Origin: Chloroflexota bacterium
Lineage (GTDB): Bacteria; Chloroflexota; Anaerolineae; Aggregatilineales; J027
Reading direction: 5' to 3'
Length of the DNA: 64,000 nucleotides
Assembly: GCA_013112715.1 (NCBI GenBank)
Contig: JABFGB010000001.1
Coordinates: 62,001-126,000 of the forward strand
In this document: in pieces, positions 1-8,663 of the stretch
Layout: each line of letters opens with the position of its first letter
Position numbering within the stretch: the first letter of the stretch is position 1
Notes under the pieces: model-generated
The model's database searches: none
Seen by the model: the letters and a program-made list of their open reading frames with translations, nothing else
Told to the model about the DNA's origin: nothing
Position numbers and translations under genes: made by a program

Positions 1-1
1 G

Positions 2-76
2 GATCGCGTCCGGCAAAAATGGACGTTTATGGCCGACCGCCGCCCAGAACTGTATCGTGTCATTACCGAACGTTAA
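2..76 (+). CDS. C-terminal end of an unidentified protein (5' cut by window edge)
   Basis: Reading from base 2, an open frame of 24 codons ends at a TAA at 74-76. The visible tail is charged and ends in RPELYRVITER. It lies 16 bases before the ATG at 93, so the two genes may be co-transcribed. Only the tail is visible, so no family can be named. Another frame through the same bases ends at 81, which keeps the confidence modest. Confidence 0.45.
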   Translation, partial: DRVRQKWTFMADRRPELYRVITER

Positions 77-92
77 AGTAGTTGGAGTCCAT

Positions 93-1385
93 ATGCGTAA
101 AGTAGTTATCGTTTTAGCTGTTTTCGTGGGGCTGATGAGCCTATCCTTATCCGTCCTGCCCACCCAAAATTCGCATTTCACGACTGCTCCCGTCAATGCC
201 CAAGATGCCGCTTGCTCGACCCAATTGGAGGCCGCCGTCAGCCAGACCCTTGAACTTTGCGGCGCAGCCTCACGCGGTCAACTCTGTTGGGGGTCGGGAG
301 CGTTTGATTACAGCCCCAAAGAAGTCCAGATCAACGCGCCGGGGGGAATTGTTCCGCTGGCAGGCATTAGCAACGTTATCAATAATTCATCACCTGACCA
401 ACCCTCAATTACCCGCCTGAATTTTGAGGACATTTTCACCGATGGTGGTTTTGCGTCGGCCTTTTTGATCGGGCCAGTATCCGCGACGGCTGATACCGAA
501 CAAGCACCTCTCTGGTCGAGCCTGATTCTGAGCCGCACCGAAACCGAACTCAGCGAATGCGAATCAGCCGGCACATCGGGCATGTTGATGCAAGCCCCCG
601 CCGGACAATTATTGGTGCTGACGGTCAATGGCGTGACTGTGACCATGAACAATACGGCCTTTGTGCTTGTCACCGAGGCAGGCGAAACGGTCATAGATGT
701 GCTGCGCGGGAATGCCATCGCCCAAATCGGCAATAATGTGCAGGTCGTGTTTGCAGGCTTCGGCATCACCGTTCCTGCCAATGCAGATACGCTGCCCGCG
801 CCAATGCCCTATGACCCAACCCCGCTGGCAGGCTTACCGACCCAACTGCTGCCAAGCATCGTGACGGTGCCGCTGCCGGGGAATGTTTCGGCAATGGCTT
901 CTACGCCACTGTATGCCTCACCGGATTTGGGCGCACCCCAGTTGGCCCAAGTGCTGCCGGGGACGATTTTAAATCTGTTGGGAGAAGACCCCACCGCCCA
1001 ATGGTGGAATGTGGTGCAAGAAGATGGACAAAGCGGTTGGGTTCCGGCGACGGCGATTGGTGGTATCTTCCCGGCTACTGCGCCGCAATACAGCGCCACA
1101 CCACAACCCCCCACCCGTCCGTATGGATTGGTTTTGGGTCGTGGCACAGCACCGGGGAATGAAATCAATATGCGGGCCGCTCCTAGCACCGATGCCGAAA
1201 TTTTGGCAAAGCTACCTCCACTGACCGAATTTAATATTTTGGGGCGGAATGCGGCGGCGGATTGGATTCAAATCCGCTTGGATGCACCCGATCCGACCAC
1301 CGGAGCAACCGATGGGTGGGTCGCGGTTCGGATTGTCACCTTGCCGAACAGTCTTCGAGTTGCTGATTTACCTGTCGTGCCGTAA
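93..1385 (+). CDS. Secreted protein with FecR-like region and two SH3b domains
   Basis: This 430-residue protein has an N-terminal signal peptide (MRKVVIVLAVFVGLMSL, cleavage likely near residue 37 after VNAQ). A FecR-like beta region (about 165-215, with LTVNGVTVTMNNTAFVLV) is followed by two SH3b-type modules: about 260-325, containing WWNVVQEDGQSGWVPA, and about 340-410, containing WIQIRLD and GWVAVRIV. SH3b domains usually bind peptides or cell-wall components, so an envelope or extracellular binding role is inferred. The ATG at 93 is preferred over an upstream GTG at 57 because it follows a GGAG motif at 84-87 and starts directly with the signal peptide. No catalytic motif is visible. 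The same SH3b style recurs in the proteins at 17070 and 31883. Confidence 0.8.
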   Translation: MRKVVIVLAVFVGLMSLSLSVLPTQNSHFTTAPVNAQDAACSTQLEAAVSQTLELCGAASRGQLCWGSGAFDYSPKEVQINAPGGIVPLAGISNVINNSSPDQPSITRLNFEDIFTDGGFASAFLIGPVSATADTEQAPLWSSLILSRTETELSECESAGTSGMLMQAPAGQLLVLTVNGVTVTMNNTAFVLVTEAGETVIDVLRGNAIAQIGNNVQVVFAGFGITVPANADTLPAPMPYDPTPLAGLPTQLLPSIVTVPLPGNVSAMASTPLYASPDLGAPQLAQVLPGTILNLLGEDPTAQWWNVVQEDGQSGWVPATAIGGIFPATAPQYSATPQPPTRPYGLVLGRGTAPGNEINMRAAPSTDAEILAKLPPLTEFNILGRNAAADWIQIRLDAPDPTTGATDGWVAVRIVTLPNSLRVADLPVVP

Positions 1386-1453
1386 GGATTTATAGATCAC
1401 CATCGTCCAGTTTTATGAAGATTATCAGTTTGGGGGAGTAACCAACAATTGCT

Positions 1454-2203
1454 ATGAGTAATCCAGCATCTTGGGTCATTCAGGCCAATGACGAACAATT
1501 AGAAAAAGCATTACAGGGCAACAAACCTGTGCTCATCTGGTTTTCGGCTGGGCAAACCGCCGGGATTGATTTACGCAAGGCGCTCGAAAAAGCGGCGGCG
1601 GATTTTCAACGCGAATTGGCGGTGGTGATGGTGGATACTAATGCTTGCCCTATGGCAAAGACGCGCTTCGACGTAGAAAAACATCCTGTCTTGGTCGGCT
1701 GGCATAATGGCGAATCTATCAAACGTCGCGCCCGCCCGTGGGCCAGTGACGTGGTTGGTTTTGCCGATGTATTGAAGACACTCGCCCCCGCACCTGCGAA
1801 TCCGACGAATGCGAATGGTAATGTCAGCAAGACTGAAGAGAGTAAAAAGGAATTGAAAGTGATCAACAAACCCGTACATGTAACCGACGCGACCTTTGAA
1901 CAAGAAGTACTGCAAAGTGAGCTACCTGTCTTGGTAGACTTCTGGGCAGCATGGTGTGGGCCATGCCGCATGGTCGCGCCGATTTTGGACAAACTGGCTG
2001 GTGAATTTGCTGGCAAGGTTAAGATTGCCAAGGTAGATGTGGATGCCAACCCCGGTGTATCCGGCGCGTTCCAGATTATGAGCATTCCTACCCTGATGTT
2101 TGTGAAACAGGGCAAGATTGTGGGTCAGGCCGCTGGTGCCGCACCTGAAGCCGCCCTACGTGATGCGCTCAATCAATTGGTAAATTTGCAAATTCCCGCC
2201 TAG
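1454..2203 (+). CDS. Two-domain thioredoxin (inactive N-domain plus CGPC thioredoxin)
   Basis: This 249-residue protein has two thioredoxin folds. The C-terminal half (about 140-249) is a canonical thioredoxin with the WCGPC active site (Cys168 and Cys171), a cis-Pro motif in SIPTLMFVKQG and the usual length of about 105 residues. The N-terminal half (about 1-115) has the same order of elements (PVLIWFSAG, then VVMVDTNACP, then HPVLVGWHNGE) but lacks a CxxC. It is probably a catalytically dead thioredoxin-like domain used for substrate or partner recognition. The two are joined by an Asn/Lys/Glu-rich linker near residues 115-138. No signal peptide is seen, so it is cytoplasmic. A GGGGGAG motif lies about 16 bases before the ATG. 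A hairpin with a T-rich tail follows at 2245. Confidence 0.88.
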   Translation: MSNPASWVIQANDEQLEKALQGNKPVLIWFSAGQTAGIDLRKALEKAAADFQRELAVVMVDTNACPMAKTRFDVEKHPVLVGWHNGESIKRRARPWASDVVGFADVLKTLAPAPANPTNANGNVSKTEESKKELKVINKPVHVTDATFEQEVLQSELPVLVDFWAAWCGPCRMVAPILDKLAGEFAGKVKIAKVDVDANPGVSGAFQIMSIPTLMFVKQGKIVGQAAGAAPEAALRDALNQLVNLQIPA

Positions 2204-2244
2204 TTGTCACAAAACCGACCCCTGAGTCGTCTATAACGAAAGAT

Positions 2245-2288
2245 AGCGCCTATATCCAACTAACGGCGGATACGGGCGCTTTTGATTT
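2245..2288 (+). terminator. Intrinsic terminator after the thioredoxin gene
   Basis: The inverted repeat AGCGCC (2245-2250) with GGCGCT (2275-2280) encloses a second pair, TATCC with GGATA, across a short loop. It is followed by TTTGATTT. It lies 40 bases after the thioredoxin stop and before the permease promoter region. Confidence 0.6.
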
Positions 2289-2358
2289 CCGTTATGATGA
2301 TCTTTGCAAACCCAACCTTGCAAACTTCATCGCATTAGACCGCACTTAAGGGGACACT

Positions 2359-4809
2359 ATGCAAACCCATCGGCGTAAAATTTTCGGCGATATTTTGGCG
2401 CGTAAAGCTCGTAGCGCCCTTGTCTCGATCAGCATTTTTATTGGCGTGCTCGGCGTCGTAACCCTATTTTCAATGGGCAACATCCTCGTCAATCGCATGG
2501 AAGAAACCGTGCAAGAGGATAAGCTCGCCATGACCCGCTCGTATGTCACCCTGACGGGCAGCCAAGCCCCGGATACACAAGCAGACCTTGATGCCCTCCG
2601 CGAACTGCCCAATGTCACGGAAGTGCAGGGCATGGCCCTCTATCCCTTCTATTGGAAAATGGAAGGTGATACCGAATTTGAAGAAGGACGTATCTTTAGC
2701 TATTCTGCTCCCTTCGACCAACTGGCGCTTGAACCGACCAGTTTGGTAGATGGGCGCTATCCAATTGCCGGACAACACGAAATCGCGGTAGAGCGCCGCT
2801 TTGCGGAAGAACATGGTGTCGGCGTTGGTGACACGATTGTGCTGCGTATCCTGACCGAATCATCCGGCAACCAAACCAGCGAAGAAGCATGGACGATTGT
2901 TGGCACAGTCTACCAAGCCTATCAATACCCCGTCGCGTTGGGTGCGCCTGCCGTCGTGCGGGGCGAAACGATGGTCTTTGCCGCGCATGAAGATGCCCAA
3001 TACATCGGCGGTTTTCGCGGCTTTAGTGTGTTGATGGGGCGCTATACCAGCTTCAAGGCAGCGGATGAAGGCAAAGGCGCATGGGATGTAGCCCTCGCCA
3101 GTGCGACCCCCTACAGCCCATCCAGCACCGTCGCGGAAGACCCCGCCAAGAACTCTTTCATCGAACAGACCCGTTCATTCACCAGTGTTTTGGGCCTCTT
3201 AGCAGTTGTAGCCCTTCTGGTATCCGGCTTCCTTGTGTTTAACGTCATCAACTCAATTGTATTAGAGCAGCGCCGCCAAATCGGGGTGATGAAGTCGCTC
3301 GGCGCGACGGGGGGGGATAGCTTTAGCATCTACGCGGGCATGGCCCTCGTCTATGGCATTATCGGCGTCATCCCCGGTGTGCTGCTCGGCATTCCATTAG
3401 GCTATTCGGCGGCAGTCGGCATCGGCAAGCAGTACAACATCTTCCTTGATGAATTTACCATGTCACCCCCTGCGATTGTCATCGGCATCCTCTTGGGCCT
3501 GCTCATACCCGTGCTGGCAGCGGTTATCCCCGTTCTGATGGGTATCCGCGTAACCATCCTGCAAGCCATGACCGACCTCGGTATTCAAGGCAAATATGGC
3601 ACGGGCCGCTTCGCCAAACTGATGGATAAATTCCCGCTGCCATTGGGAATGCGTCAATCCACCCGCAACGTCATCCAAAAGAAGGGCCGTCTGGCGCTGA
3701 CCATTTTCACATTAGCGTTGGCTGCGGGGGCGTTCATGGGCATTTACGCCATGCTGACATCGCTCAACCAGACGGTAGACGAAATTTATGACACCTTTGG
3801 CAATGAAATCACCATGCTGCCGACCTCGACCCAAGATGAAGAGGCCATCCGCGAAATCATCATGACCAACGTTGAAGGCGTCAAGGCCGTCGAACCCGCC
3901 ACGCAGGTGTCTATCGAGATTGATGGTTTCACCCCCACCCCGGTTGGCAATGCCCCCCCCGTGTTGTATGCCATCGGTACGGAGGCCACCAACCGTGACC
4001 TGCTCAATTTCCAACTGCGCGATGGTCAAGATTGGGACGCGAACCCTGAATTGGATGGCATCGTGGTGACGGCGGGCATCGCAGACAAACTTGGCAAAGA
4101 AGTCGGCGACAGCATTACCGTACACATCGGAGCCAACACCGCCGACTTGGAAATCATCGGCATCACCACCTATCCTTTTGATACCGTGTGGGCCAAATGG
4201 GAGACGCTGGCGGAATTGGGCGGGTTAAAAAATGCCGATGGTGAACTGCAACCCAATGGCTTCTCGATCATGCTGAACAATCCCGACCCGACCACCCAAG
4301 AAGTCGCCGATGTGATTGCCGACATCAATGAAGTGCTGTTGGCACGGGGCATCAACGCCAGCTTTATCAACTGGACAGAAAACGCCGAAGAAACCGGCAA
4401 GTTCATTGCGACCTTCGGGGTGATTATGAACACCGCCGCTGCCTTGATTGCCGCTGTTGGGGCGATTGGTCTGCTGTCCACATTGGCGATGAGTGTGTTT
4501 GAGCGTCAAAAGGAAATCGGCGTGATGCGTTCCATCGGGGCGACCTCGGTGGCGGTGGCGCTGCAATTCCTGATCGAAGGCTTGATTGTCGGTGTGGTGG
4601 CGTGGGTGATCGGCGTGCCGATTGGCTATATGCTCAACCAATCGCTGGCCGAGAGTCTGAATTTTGGGGACGCCTTTGCCCCCGATTATCCGGTGCTGGT
4701 CACGATTATTGGCCTAACCGGAACGCTACTGGTCGCCACGTTTGCCAGTCTGTGGCCCTCAGCGGGTGCGGCGCGTAAGACCGTCTCTGACATCCTGCGC
4801 TATCAGTAA
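2359..4809 (+). CDS. FtsX/MacB-family ABC transporter permease (paralogue 1)
   Basis: This 816-residue inner-membrane permease belongs to the FtsX/MacB/LolC superfamily. It has two copies of the module (TM, large extracytoplasmic domain, three TMs). The first TM is ALVSISIFIGVLGVV near residue 20, followed by a periplasmic-type domain and a TM cluster at about 275-395. A second module begins near 440, with its TM cluster at about 690-810. Cytoplasmic-loop motifs ERQKEIGVMRSIGAT and EQRRQIGVMKSLGAT are typical of coupling helices. The start follows AAGGGG. Such permeases need an ATPase partner, and none is seen nearby. It is closely similar to the protein at 6120 along its whole length, including the C-terminal RKTVSDILRYQ. 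Lipid, lipoprotein or peptide export is possible, but the substrate cannot be told. Confidence 0.9.
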   Translation: MQTHRRKIFGDILARKARSALVSISIFIGVLGVVTLFSMGNILVNRMEETVQEDKLAMTRSYVTLTGSQAPDTQADLDALRELPNVTEVQGMALYPFYWKMEGDTEFEEGRIFSYSAPFDQLALEPTSLVDGRYPIAGQHEIAVERRFAEEHGVGVGDTIVLRILTESSGNQTSEEAWTIVGTVYQAYQYPVALGAPAVVRGETMVFAAHEDAQYIGGFRGFSVLMGRYTSFKAADEGKGAWDVALASATPYSPSSTVAEDPAKNSFIEQTRSFTSVLGLLAVVALLVSGFLVFNVINSIVLEQRRQIGVMKSLGATGGDSFSIYAGMALVYGIIGVIPGVLLGIPLGYSAAVGIGKQYNIFLDEFTMSPPAIVIGILLGLLIPVLAAVIPVLMGIRVTILQAMTDLGIQGKYGTGRFAKLMDKFPLPLGMRQSTRNVIQKKGRLALTIFTLALAAGAFMGIYAMLTSLNQTVDEIYDTFGNEITMLPTSTQDEEAIREIIMTNVEGVKAVEPATQVSIEIDGFTPTPVGNAPPVLYAIGTEATNRDLLNFQLRDGQDWDANPELDGIVVTAGIADKLGKEVGDSITVHIGANTADLEIIGITTYPFDTVWAKWETLAELGGLKNADGELQPNGFSIMLNNPDPTTQEVADVIADINEVLLARGINASFINWTENAEETGKFIATFGVIMNTAAALIAAVGAIGLLSTLAMSVFERQKEIGVMRSIGATSVAVALQFLIEGLIVGVVAWVIGVPIGYMLNQSLAESLNFGDAFAPDYPVLVTIIGLTGTLLVATFASLWPSAGAARKTVSDILRYQ

Positions 4810-4835
4810 TTTCCCAGTTTTTTCTCTCATCATCG

Positions 4836-4870
4836 AAAACACCCTTATTTTGGCGAATAGGGGTGTTTTT
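4836..4870. terminator. Bidirectional terminator between convergent permease and WD40 genes
   Basis: A 14-base stem (4836-4849 against 4856-4869, one G-U pair) has a six-base loop. Its A-rich and T-rich ends mirror each other, so it can stop transcription in both directions between the stops at 4809 and 4894. Confidence 0.85.
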
Positions 4871-4893
4871 GATTTCGCACAGTTATGGGAAAT

Positions 4894-5946
4894 TTAGGAT
4901 TCGATCCTCCAGACCTGCACAAAACCAGCCACATTAGTAACGGCTAAAAATTGCCCGTCTGGACTCCAAGCAACAGAGGAAATAAGAGAATAAATAATAC
5001 CTTCTCTTCCAATAATCGTTGGAACATCTATAGTCAACACATCTCTATAGGTTATCATATCCCAAATGCGAACTGTGCCATCTCCCCAAGCACTTGCCAA
5101 TAGCTCTGCCTGTGGATGCCATGACAAACTATAGAGAAATGCATCCGCCCCTTGTACTTCTTGCACCCATTTTCTGTCAGTAATATCCCAAACTACAAAA
5201 GAAAAAATTTCTGTTACGTTATTGTTGCTAAGAAAAGCAATTCTCTGACTATCAGGACTCCAAGCCATAGATTGAGCGAAATGCGAATCACTAAATGTGC
5301 CGGGGCTAGGTATCAAAGATATATGATGGTCTATACTATAACTTTCTGCATCCCACACAATACCTTGAATATTCCATTTAACACCAGCTAAATATTGTCC
5401 ATCTGGGCTGAACTCAATATCCCCCACGCTGCGTAAGGATTTCAGGGTGTGCTTAACTTCACCTTCGAGTGTCCAGACCGTTACGCGCAAATCCTCATAA
5501 GCGTGTGCAGACGTTTCCGAGTCATTAACTGTCAGCAATTCATCCCTGAATGGATGCCACTCCAGTGCCAACAGCCATAACGCGAAAAAAGTAGCAGTCT
5601 CTTCCCATTGCTCGTTATAAATATGTACCCAGCCATCAATATCCCCAGCAGCAAACAAACTCCCGTTACTATTCCACGCCATATCAGCTATAGGAGAGTA
5701 TTCGGCAATTTCAATACGGCGAATTTCTTCACCAGTTTGGGCGGAGAGCAATATAACGACATTCTCGGCAGCTACCGCCACGATGTCAGATTGAGGGCGC
5801 CATTCAACTAGTTCGACTCGTTGGTCAAGTTCAGTTTGCCAAACAAGATGATATTCAAGTGCAGGGTCTACTTGGGCGGAACTCTGATTAAAGTTTACGG
5901 CAAATAAAAAACAAAGAATCAACATCTGAGCCACCCATCTTTTCAT
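4894..5946 (-). CDS. Exported WD40-repeat beta-propeller protein
   Basis: The protein has 350 residues with an N-terminal signal peptide (MKRWVAQMLILCFLFAVNFNQSSAQ). At least six WD40-like blades follow, each built around a WSPDG or WHP turn: VEWRPQSDIVAVA, MAWNSNGSLFAAG, LEWHPFRDELLTV, IEFSPDGQYLAGV, MAWSPDSQRIAFL, LSWHPQAELLASA and VAWSPDGQFLAVT. Such propellers are protein-interaction platforms. Export places it outside the membrane, near the extracytoplasmic domains of the two flanking permeases. The gene is noticeably more AT-rich than both neighbours and sits on the opposite strand, which suggests later insertion between two duplicated permease genes. A GGAGG motif precedes the ATG. It has no recognisable enzyme motif. 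Confidence 0.82.
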   Translation of the reverse strand: MKRWVAQMLILCFLFAVNFNQSSAQVDPALEYHLVWQTELDQRVELVEWRPQSDIVAVAAENVVILLSAQTGEEIRRIEIAEYSPIADMAWNSNGSLFAAGDIDGWVHIYNEQWEETATFFALWLLALEWHPFRDELLTVNDSETSAHAYEDLRVTVWTLEGEVKHTLKSLRSVGDIEFSPDGQYLAGVKWNIQGIVWDAESYSIDHHISLIPSPGTFSDSHFAQSMAWSPDSQRIAFLSNNNVTEIFSFVVWDITDRKWVQEVQGADAFLYSLSWHPQAELLASAWGDGTVRIWDMITYRDVLTIDVPTIIGREGIIYSLISSVAWSPDGQFLAVTNVAGFVQVWRIES

Positions 5947-6119
5947 TGGAAGCCTCCACCAATTTACGGACAGAATCTATATTATTTAGTAATTGTAAGC
6001 CACACATCTTTGCAGAAAATCAGGTTATTCTCGTCACTTCTAGCCTCCCTCAAAATCATGATACAATCAGCAAGGTTGTGAAATTCTACACCAATCCAAT
6101 ACCTCTTACGGGAGGACAC

Positions 6120-8573
6120 ATGCAAACGCATCGGCGCAAAATACTCCGCGATCTTTGGACACGCAAAGCCCGGACTGCCCTTGTTTCGGCCAGCATCTTT
6201 ATCGGCGTGCTGGGGGTCGTCGCCCTGTTTTCGATGGGGGACATCATGGTGGATCGGCTCGAAAAAACCATCCAAGCCGACAAACTTTCGATGACCCATG
6301 CTTATGTGATTCGTGCTTCAAGTGATGATCCCAACAACGCCGCCGATTTAGCCGTCGTCCGTAATTTGCCCAATGTGACAGCAGTGCAGGGGTTCGCGCT
6401 TTATCCTCTCTATTGGAAAAAAGCGGGTGACACCCGTTTCACCGATGCCCGCATGTACAGCTACACCTCACCGATGGATGAACTCACCCTTGAACCCCCA
6501 TCACTGGTCAAAGGCCGTTATCCCGTCGCAGGTAAAAACGAAATCGCCGTCGAGCGTCGTTTTGCCACCGAAAATAACGTGGATATTGGCGATACGCTGG
6601 TGATTCGCATTCTCAGCGGCGCGGGTGGCAGGAGCGAAATTAAAGAGGAAACATGGACGATTGTTGGCACGGTTTTCCAACCCTACCAATATCCCGTCGC
6701 CCCCGGTGCGCCAGAAATGGTACGTGGTGAGGTGATGTTATTTCCCGCTTATGAGGACGCGCAATACATCGGCGGCTTCAAAGGCTTTAATATGTTTCAG
6801 GTGCGCTATACCAGTTATCAGGCCGCACTGGACGGGGAAACGGATTTAAAAACCGCCCTCACCACCAACACCAATTATCGCTCGACCAGTGTTCTGATTG
6901 AAAACCCCCAAGACAACACCTTTTTGCAACAGACCCGCAGTCTGGCGAATGTTATGGCGATTTTGGCGGTGGTGGCCCTCATCGTATCCGGGTTTTTGGT
7001 GTTTAACGTGATTAATTCGATTGTGGTTGAACAACGCCGCCAAATCGGGGTCATGAAATCGCTGGGGGCGATGCCGCAAGATAATTTTGCCATCTACAGT
7101 GGCCTATCGTTCATCTACGGCATCATTGGGGTAATTCCGGGCGTATTGTTAGGCATCCCAGCCGGATTCCAAGCCGCCAAAGTCACGGGTATGCAATTTA
7201 ATGTATTTATTGAAGAGTTCCAAATATCCCCCACAGGCATTATTTTGGGTATTGTATTGGGTCTAGTTGTGCCCGTATTGGCCTCGCTGCTGCCCGTCGC
7301 AATCGGTATCCGCGTAACCATCCTGCAAGCCATGACCGACCTCGGCATTCAGGTCAATTATGGCGAGGGGCGGCTGGCGAAATTGATTGATCGGCTACCC
7401 CTGCCGATTAGCATTCGTCAAGCCTTGCGCAATGTCGCTCAGAAAAAGGCACGCTTGGCCCTGACCATGATTACCCTCAGCTTGGCATCGGGAGCGTTTA
7501 TGGGGGTGTACGCCATGCTCTCGCAGTTGACCGAAACGATAGATACCATTTATGGCACGTTCGGAAATCAGATCACCTTTTACCCTACCCCGATACAAGA
7601 CCGTGAGAAAATTGAGGCGCTGATACAGGACAACGTGGATGGCGTCAAAATGATTGAGCCGGGGTCGGTTATGGCGATTGAAATTGAGGGTTATAAACCC
7701 AAACAGCTTGCGGGTGCGCCGCCGATTCTCTATGCTCTTGGCAATAACCCCAACAATCGTGAAATCCTCAATTTCAATTTTCGCTCAGGTACGGGCTGGG
7801 AAAACGACCCCAACCGCGAAGGGGTGGTCATCAACACAGGGATTGCTGATGCAACGGGCAAAGATACAGGGGACATTATCAACATCCGGGTTGGCAACAC
7901 CGACACCCAGATGGAAGTGATTGGGGTCGCCATTTATCCCTTTGATACGGTGTGGTTTCGCTGGGATACGCTTGCCAAATATGGAGGAATGCTGGATTTG
8001 CAGGGGAATGCCCGCCCCAATTCCTACCATGTCATCATGACCGCTGATGATCCGACTGTCAAGGAGGTGGACGACAAAATTGATGAAATCAACGAACTAC
8101 TCCTGAAACAGGGCATCACGGCGACTTATAACAATTGGGTGCAGAGCGCGGAATATACGGGTCAGGTCGTCAACACCGCCGGGGGCATCTTGAACACTGC
8201 CGCCGCGTTGATTGCCGCAGTTGGGGCAATTGGCCTGCTGTCTACCCTTTCGATGAGTGTGTTTGAGCGTCAAAAGGAAATCGGTGTGATGCGTTCGGTC
8301 GGGGCGACCTCCTTCACCGTCGCGGTGCAATTTTTGGTGGAGGGCTTGATTGTCGGCCTCATCGCATGGTTGATTGGCATTCCGATTAGCTATTGGCTGA
8401 ATGGCGTACTGGCAAATGCGTTTAATTTTGGGGATGCGTTTGTCAAATCATATCCGCTTTTGACACTGGTCATCGGCTTTGTTGGCACAATGGGCATTGC
8501 GACCATCGCCAGCCTGTGGCCCTCCATTGGCGCGGCCCGAAAGACGGTCTCGGACATCTTGCGCTATCAATAG
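6120..8573 (+). CDS. FtsX/MacB-family ABC transporter permease (paralogue 2)
   Basis: This 817-residue permease has the same two-module FtsX/MacB layout as the protein at 2359 and nearly the same length. The ATG at 6120 is chosen over an upstream TTG at 5946 because GGGAGGA lies directly before it and the N-terminus MQTHRRKIL then aligns with its paralogue (MQTHRRKIF). Conserved loops are EQRRQIGVMKSLGA and ERQKEIGVMRSVGAT. Both proteins end RKTVSDILRYQ. Some stretches are almost identical at DNA level, for example around 3541-3590 and 7305-7355 (the segment coding for IRVTILQAMTDLGIQ), which hints at gene conversion or a fairly recent duplication. The two may form a heterodimer with an ATPase encoded elsewhere. 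Substrate unknown. Confidence 0.9.
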   Translation: MQTHRRKILRDLWTRKARTALVSASIFIGVLGVVALFSMGDIMVDRLEKTIQADKLSMTHAYVIRASSDDPNNAADLAVVRNLPNVTAVQGFALYPLYWKKAGDTRFTDARMYSYTSPMDELTLEPPSLVKGRYPVAGKNEIAVERRFATENNVDIGDTLVIRILSGAGGRSEIKEETWTIVGTVFQPYQYPVAPGAPEMVRGEVMLFPAYEDAQYIGGFKGFNMFQVRYTSYQAALDGETDLKTALTTNTNYRSTSVLIENPQDNTFLQQTRSLANVMAILAVVALIVSGFLVFNVINSIVVEQRRQIGVMKSLGAMPQDNFAIYSGLSFIYGIIGVIPGVLLGIPAGFQAAKVTGMQFNVFIEEFQISPTGIILGIVLGLVVPVLASLLPVAIGIRVTILQAMTDLGIQVNYGEGRLAKLIDRLPLPISIRQALRNVAQKKARLALTMITLSLASGAFMGVYAMLSQLTETIDTIYGTFGNQITFYPTPIQDREKIEALIQDNVDGVKMIEPGSVMAIEIEGYKPKQLAGAPPILYALGNNPNNREILNFNFRSGTGWENDPNREGVVINTGIADATGKDTGDIINIRVGNTDTQMEVIGVAIYPFDTVWFRWDTLAKYGGMLDLQGNARPNSYHVIMTADDPTVKEVDDKIDEINELLLKQGITATYNNWVQSAEYTGQVVNTAGGILNTAAALIAAVGAIGLLSTLSMSVFERQKEIGVMRSVGATSFTVAVQFLVEGLIVGLIAWLIGIPISYWLNGVLANAFNFGDAFVKSYPLLTLVIGFVGTMGIATIASLWPSIGAARKTVSDILRYQ

Positions 8574-8663
8574 GAACATTTTGCGGCATAGTTCCGTCCT
8601 TTGAGAGAATTCGATGGTCAAGGCCATCTGATTCTTTCCGTCGTTTATGATGAGGAATTTCCT

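Noticed and set aside
4890-4915. GATTCGATCC motif resembling a tRNA T-arm
   Set aside because: No acceptor, D-arm or anticodon arm surrounds it, and it lies at the end of the WD40 coding sequence.
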